Source of the DNA: Rhodospirillaceae bacterium
Lineage (GTDB): Bacteria; Pseudomonadota; Gammaproteobacteria; Steroidobacterales; Rariloculaceae
Assembly: GCA_024638465.1 (NCBI GenBank)
Contig: JAHEKF010000032.1
Span: 1-36,905, forward strand
Reading direction: 5' to 3'
Length of the DNA stretch: 36,905 bases
Part shown: positions 32,777 to 36,905 of the stretch, piece by piece
How positions within the stretch are numbered: position 1 is the stretch's first letter
How the letters are laid out: every line of letters begins with the position of its first letter
Position numbers and translations under genes: made by a program
Notes under the pieces: model-generated
Told to the model about the DNA's origin: nothing
The model's database searches: none
Seen by the model: only the letters and a program-made list of their open reading frames with translations

Positions 32777-34366
32777 TTAATGTGCCTGCGAGCGAGCGCG
32801 CAGCTGATCTGTCAGCGAGCCGTCGAGCGCGACCTCGTGGGCGATGATATTGAGCATCTTCTCGGTCGCAATGACTGCCGCGGCTGTCTGGTCCGAATCC
32901 ACACCGATCGTAGAGAAATTGCCCTGGCCGGCTTCGTCCTGCCAGCTGATCAATGTCTCGACGAGCGCCTCCGTTCTTCCGCCGGGCGGGATTCGGACGC
33001 GGTAGTCGACGAGCTGCGGCACTTCGATGCCGTAAGCCGCCACCGCCGTTTTCAATGCACGCATGAAGGCGTCGTAGCCGCCGTCGCCGGTATCGGAGGC
33101 CTCGGATTTTCTGCCCTGGAACGAGACGACGACATCCGCCCGAGGTGCGTCATCGGATTTCACACTGATCGAATAACTCTCGATTCGCATGACATGCTCG
33201 GCCGGCGTCTTGAGTACGTCGGCGATGATCATCAAAAGGTCTTCGGGCACGACCGTATGCTTCTTGTCGCCAAGTTCGATAATTCGGTCCAGTACTTTTT
33301 GCCGGTTCGTCTTCGACAAAGAAATACCCAACCGTTCGAGGTTGTGATCGAGCGACGCTTTTCCGGACAGCTTACCGAGCGCGTAACGTCGCTCCCGCCC
33401 GAAACGCTGCGGCGCGAGTCGTGTCGCGTAGAGATTGCCTTTGGCATCGCCGTCCGCATGCACTCCGGCAGTCTGCGTGAACACGTCGGTGCCCAAAATC
33501 GGTGAGTTCGCCGAGACATTTTTGCCGCTGAAGCTCTCGACGAGACTGGAGATCACCGCCAGCCTCGATTCCTTGACGCCGGTCCTGAAATCAGTGTGAT
33601 CCGCGATGGCCGCAACGATCTCCGCGAGAGAGGTGTTCCCCGCTCTTTCACCGAGTCCATTGACGCTGACGTGGATGCCGCTGGCACCGGCCTGAATCGC
33701 CGCGATCGCGTTAGCTGTCGCGAGTCCATAATCGTTATGACCGTGAAATTCGAACTCGATCTTCGGCCAGGTGACTGCCATCAGGCTGACGAAGTGGCGT
33801 ACGTCATCGGGCGCCAGAACACCCAGCGTATCGGCGAGATAGACACGTCCAATATCGGCCTGGTCGAGCGCCGTCATGATGGTTGAGACGTAGTCGAAGC
33901 CGTCGCGGACGCCGTTCGACCAGTCTTCCAGATAAACACCGACACGAACATCGTTTTCGCGACCGTAATTCACGGTTTCGACGATTCGAGTCGCGTGCTG
34001 CTCCGGCGTCATCGACAGATGCGTTCTGCAGTGATGTTCGGAGCCCTTCGCCAGCAGATTCATCACCTGCCCTCCGGCTTCACGGATCCAGTCGACCGAA
34101 CGGTTGCCGTCGCAGAAACCGAGGATCTCCACGCGGTCGATCGCGCCGGCCTCTCGTGCCCAGTCGGTTACGCTTCGCGCTGCTTCGAGTTCACCCTCCG
34201 ACACACGAGCAGAGGCGATCTCGATCCTGTCGACCTCGAGATCCGCGAGCAGCATTCTCGCGACATGGAGCTTCTCCGACGCCGTATAGGAGATATCCGG
34301 CGTCTGTTCACCGTCGCGGAGCGTCGTATCCATGATGGCGATTCGCTTTTTGTCGCCTGTGCTCAT
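32777..34366 (-). CDS. cimA: (R)-citramalate synthase / LeuA-like enzyme (Leptospira CimA type)
   Basis: 529 residues from the ATG at 34366; an in-frame upstream start (34411) adds only weak sequence. A DRE-TIM metallolyase: 'MDTTLRDGEQTPDISY' (13-21 core), 'RIEIASARVSEGEL', 'YLEDWSNGVRDG', and metal-ligand HGH at 208-210 in 'FEFHGHNDYG', then 'GLGERAGNTSL'. A C-terminal LeuA-type allosteric domain follows, with 'GDGGYDAFMRALK' and 'RIPPGGRTEALVETLISW'. From memory these phrases match Leptospira CimA more closely than proteobacterial LeuA. It would condense pyruvate (or a 2-oxo acid) with acetyl-CoA, giving citramalate for isoleucine synthesis. Substrate choice is inferred, not shown. It is divergent from the hydroxylase gene with a 197-base gap. 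Confidence 0.85.
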   Translation of the reverse strand: MSTGDKKRIAIMDTTLRDGEQTPDISYTASEKLHVARMLLADLEVDRIEIASARVSEGELEAARSVTDWAREAGAIDRVEILGFCDGNRSVDWIREAGGQVMNLLAKGSEHHCRTHLSMTPEQHATRIVETVNYGRENDVRVGVYLEDWSNGVRDGFDYVSTIMTALDQADIGRVYLADTLGVLAPDDVRHFVSLMAVTWPKIEFEFHGHNDYGLATANAIAAIQAGASGIHVSVNGLGERAGNTSLAEIVAAIADHTDFRTGVKESRLAVISSLVESFSGKNVSANSPILGTDVFTQTAGVHADGDAKGNLYATRLAPQRFGRERRYALGKLSGKASLDHNLERLGISLSKTNRQKVLDRIIELGDKKHTVVPEDLLMIIADVLKTPAEHVMRIESYSISVKSDDAPRADVVVSFQGRKSEASDTGDGGYDAFMRALKTAVAAYGIEVPQLVDYRVRIPPGGRTEALVETLISWQDEAGQGNFSTIGVDSDQTAAAVIATEKMLNIIAHEVALDGSLTDQLRARSQAH

Positions 34367-34517
34367 TATTCCCGCGGGTCCCGAACCCAGTCTGAATGCA
34401 TGGATCGTCAATTATATCGACACGTTACGCCGGAAACCTATCCGAATGACCCCGCGGCGTTCGAACTGGATGCCATCTGCGGGTCACGAAGCGGGCCATT
34501 ACGGGGTAAAGTAACGA

Positions 34518-34539
34518 GGAGCCTGGCGGACCAGGCTCC
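34518..34539 (+). promoter_or_regulatory. Stable hairpin just before the hydroxylase gene
   Basis: Perfect 9-bp stem GGAGCCTGG / CCAGGCTCC with a four-base CGGA loop, ending 24 bases before the ATG at 34564. There is no T-run. It may be a leader hairpin affecting translation or RNA stability. Confidence 0.45.
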
Positions 34540-34563
34540 CGAAATCCGCTACGGAGCATGCTC

Positions 34564-36905
34564 ATGGCCTATACGCTGCTTGGACAGAACTTCACGCCAC
34601 CCGACGTCGAGCCAAAGGTCACCGGTCGCGCAAACTACGCGGAAGATTTTCGCGCCGAAGGCATGTCGTTTTGCCGCCTGCTGCTGAGTCCCGTGCCGCA
34701 TGGACGCATCACGAATATCGACGCGAGCGAGGCACTCGCGATGGAGGGCGTCTATGGCGTGCTGACGGCCGACGAGGTCCCGTCCCACCCGATGGACCCG
34801 ATACTCGTCAACGAGCCGATGTTCGTTGGTCAGCCGATCCTGGCGCTCGCGGCCGCCGATGAGACGATCGCGCAAGACGCCATTGAAAGAATCCGGCTGG
34901 ACATCGAGCCGCTACCGTTTACGGTGGACCCGCTCGAAAGTCTTTACCCGGATGGTCCCGACGCGCGCAGTGACGGCAACGCCGCAACTCGCGGCGAGCC
35001 GATTCGCACGATCCGCTGGACGGCAGCCGATTTCGCTGCCGTCCCCGAAGACACGCTGCCGATGGGCGAAGCCTACGATGGCTGGAGCTACGGCGATATC
35101 GACGCGGGATTCGCCGACGCCGCACTGGTCATGGACGAAACGTTCGTCACCGCTGCGAATTCTCATCATTCGATGGAGCCGCGCTCCGCGATGGCGTACT
35201 GGGAGAATGGCATCTGCCATCTGTACGGCTCGTCTCAAAGCCAGACATTTATTCTTCCGGAAATGGCAAAAATCATGGATGTGCCGGTCGAAAACATCCG
35301 TCTCGTTGCGGAGTACTGCGGCGGCGGCTTCGGCTCGAAAGGCCACGGCTATCCGACCATGGCGATCCCTGCCCTGTTGTCGCGCAAGATCAATCGACCG
35401 GTCATGATGCGAATCAGCCGGGCCGAAGAATATTTCATGGGATCCGCTCGCGGCGGATTGCAGGGGCGCGTCAAACTGGGCTTTGGCGCGGACGGTCGCA
35501 TTCTTGCCTGCGATCTGTATCTGGTTCAGGACAACGGACCGCATGAGGGCTTCTGGGATTTCCGTTCCGCCGCCGAAGGCATCGCGGTAGTCCACACACC
35601 TGTCGCGATGCGGGCGCGCGGTACGCCCATTCACACCAGCACGATTCCGCGCGGCCCTCAACGTGGCCCCGGGCAGAACCAGATCGCTACCGCGATCGAA
35701 CCGCTCCTGGATAAGGCCGCCACCGAACTGGGCATCGACCGGCTGACGATCCGGCGAATCAACGCCGCAACACACGATTCGATAGTCGACGGCGCACGGC
35801 ATCACGTTACCAGCGCATACCAGACGGAAGCGCTCGATCAGGGCGCGGAAGCGTTCAACTGGGCCGAGCGCAGTCAACGCAGCGGCCAGCGCAACGGGTC
35901 TAAAGTCACCGGTATTGCGATCGGTCAGGCATTCCACACCGGCAGCTTCGCGGGTTTCGACGGCCTCGTCAGGCTGACGCCGGACGGCAGGCTGCACATT
36001 CACACGGGCGTCGGAAATCTGGGCACCTACTCGCATTCCGGAACATCGCGTGTAGCCGCGGAGATTCTGAAATGCGACTGGGACAACTGCGTTGTCCAGC
36101 GGGGCGATACGGAACGACATCTGCCCTGGAACTCGGGGCAGTTCGGCAGCAATACCAGCGGCACGCAATCGCGAACGAATTACGTCGCAGCGATGGACGC
36201 GATCGGTAAACTCAAGGAAATCGCTGCAACCGATCTCGGCGGCACGCCGGACGACTACGACATCGGCGAGGAGCGTGTGTTTCGCAGCGACGACGACTCC
36301 GTTGGGATGACCTATGCCGAAGCCGCGCAGCGCGCGATCGATCTCGGCGGTAAATTCAGCGGCGGCGAGTTGCCGGACGACATCCATCCGATCACCAGGC
36401 GATCAGCCGAGGCGCTCGCCGGCAGCGGGCTCATTGGCGTCGCCAAGGATAATATCGGCCTGCCCGGACTCGCGCCCGCGCTCGTTGCAGGGTTTATGGA
36501 GATCGAGCTCGATCTCGAGACGGGAAGTGTCGACGTCGTCGAATACATCGGCGTGACCGACTGCGGGACCGTCATTCACCCGCAGAGCCTGGCGACCCAA
36601 ATCAAAGGCGGCGCCGTGATGGGCATCGGCCTCGCGACCACCGAGCGCATCATCTACGATCCGCAAAACGGATTACCGGCGAATGTCGGCCTCTATCAGG
36701 CCAAGCCGCCGTCGTACCTGGACGTCCCTTCAACGATGCAATGGGCGGCCGTCGACCAGCCCGACTTCAATAACCCGGTCGGCATCAAGGGTATCGGCGA
36801 ACCCGTCATGGGCGCGGCCGCGTCCGCGATGATCTGCGCTATCTCCGACGCGCTCGGCGGTCACTACTTCAATCGCACCCCGATCGTCACGGACATGATC
36901 GTCAA
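34564..36905 (+). CDS. Molybdopterin-binding large subunit, xanthine dehydrogenase/CoxL family (partial)
   Basis: About 780 codons are visible; the gene runs off the window. GGAG seven bases upstream supports the ATG at 34564 over the one at 34558. Family features: 'KVTGRANYAEDF' near the start, 'FVGQPILALAAADE', 'HHSMEPRSAMAYW', molybdopterin-contact CGGGFGSK (252-259), 'RGPQRGPGQNQ', 'TDCGTVIHPQSL' and the catalytic Glu746 in 'GIKGIGEPVMGAAAS'. All point to an active aldehyde, xanthine or CO dehydrogenase-type hydroxylase. CGGGFGSK replaces the common CGGGFGGK. The active-site loop does not show the CO-dehydrogenase form I signature. FAD and iron-sulfur subunits are not upstream and may lie beyond the window. 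Confidence 0.93.
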   Translation, partial: MAYTLLGQNFTPPDVEPKVTGRANYAEDFRAEGMSFCRLLLSPVPHGRITNIDASEALAMEGVYGVLTADEVPSHPMDPILVNEPMFVGQPILALAAADETIAQDAIERIRLDIEPLPFTVDPLESLYPDGPDARSDGNAATRGEPIRTIRWTAADFAAVPEDTLPMGEAYDGWSYGDIDAGFADAALVMDETFVTAANSHHSMEPRSAMAYWENGICHLYGSSQSQTFILPEMAKIMDVPVENIRLVAEYCGGGFGSKGHGYPTMAIPALLSRKINRPVMMRISRAEEYFMGSARGGLQGRVKLGFGADGRILACDLYLVQDNGPHEGFWDFRSAAEGIAVVHTPVAMRARGTPIHTSTIPRGPQRGPGQNQIATAIEPLLDKAATELGIDRLTIRRINAATHDSIVDGARHHVTSAYQTEALDQGAEAFNWAERSQRSGQRNGSKVTGIAIGQAFHTGSFAGFDGLVRLTPDGRLHIHTGVGNLGTYSHSGTSRVAAEILKCDWDNCVVQRGDTERHLPWNSGQFGSNTSGTQSRTNYVAAMDAIGKLKEIAATDLGGTPDDYDIGEERVFRSDDDSVGMTYAEAAQRAIDLGGKFSGGELPDDIHPITRRSAEALAGSGLIGVAKDNIGLPGLAPALVAGFMEIELDLETGSVDVVEYIGVTDCGTVIHPQSLATQIKGGAVMGIGLATTERIIYDPQNGLPANVGLYQAKPPSYLDVPSTMQWAAVDQPDFNNPVGIKGIGEPVMGAAASAMICAISDALGGHYFNRTPIVTDMIV

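Noticed and set aside
34912..36387. 491-codon open frame antisense to the molybdenum hydroxylase
   Set aside because: Shadow of a high-GC gene; composition rich in Arg, Val and Ala with no family resemblance.

Overview
The window is about 37 kb of chromosomal DNA, roughly 57-60% GC by eye. It looks like a marine or soil gammaproteobacterium, perhaps a Woeseiaceae- or Steroidobacterales-like lineage. That placement is inferred from gene content only: a CirA/FecA-type TonB-dependent receptor, several DUF6152 proteins, exported six-bladed propellers, sulfatases, a vibriolysin-like protease and a TRAP-type binding protein. No rRNA, tRNA, CRISPR array, transposase or integrase was seen. Most products carry signal peptides, so the region is mainly about the cell envelope and the outside world.

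Layout, left to right. 1-867: long intergenic stretch with degenerate hairpin repeats and a palindrome matching the katG operator. 868-4792 (+): TonB-dependent receptor with a strong terminator, then a secreted protein with a PxKF-like C-terminal domain. 4928-9709 (-): secreted M4 metalloprotease, a glycine-rich lipoprotein, and a DUF6152 protein fused to a second conserved domain. 9711-13689: small genes (HbpS/GlcG-like protein, tautomerase, esterase) among gene remnants: an acyl-CoA synthetase missing its middle, a C-terminal outer-membrane barrel fragment, and a frameshifted small exported protein. 13977-16434 (+): NHL-type propeller plus a Tat-exported amidohydrolase. 16669-18891 (+): exported catalase-peroxidase KatG behind a near-consensus promoter that carries two 13-bp palindromes. 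19047-22579 (-): TRAP-type binding protein, double-domain exported protein, DUF6152 protein and ferritin-like protein. 22971-29584 (-): DUF1554 lectin-like protein, two sulfatases, a second NHL propeller and an arylsulfotransferase-like protein, tightly packed. 29742-32684 (-): two copies of a pair of small exported proteins (DUF6152 plus an 'FPxxP' protein) on either side of a GntR/FCD regulator. 32777-34366 (-): a Leptospira-type citramalate synthase homologue, divergent from 34564-36905 (+), a molybdopterin-binding hydroxylase large subunit cut by the window end.

Three themes stand out. First, DUF6152: all four copies are predicted to expose His-His as the first mature residues after signal peptidase cleavage, with a second conserved His in an N-P-H motif, which suggests a periplasmic metal (copper?) site. 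One copy is fused to the domain that a separate adjacent gene encodes elsewhere in the window, a fusion/split pair that links the two families. Second, the katG promoter has an unusually clear operator, with a close relative of the site at the window start. Third, a sulfatase pair includes one member with changes at two otherwise near-invariant active-site positions. All functional statements come from recognising motifs by eye; no database search was possible.
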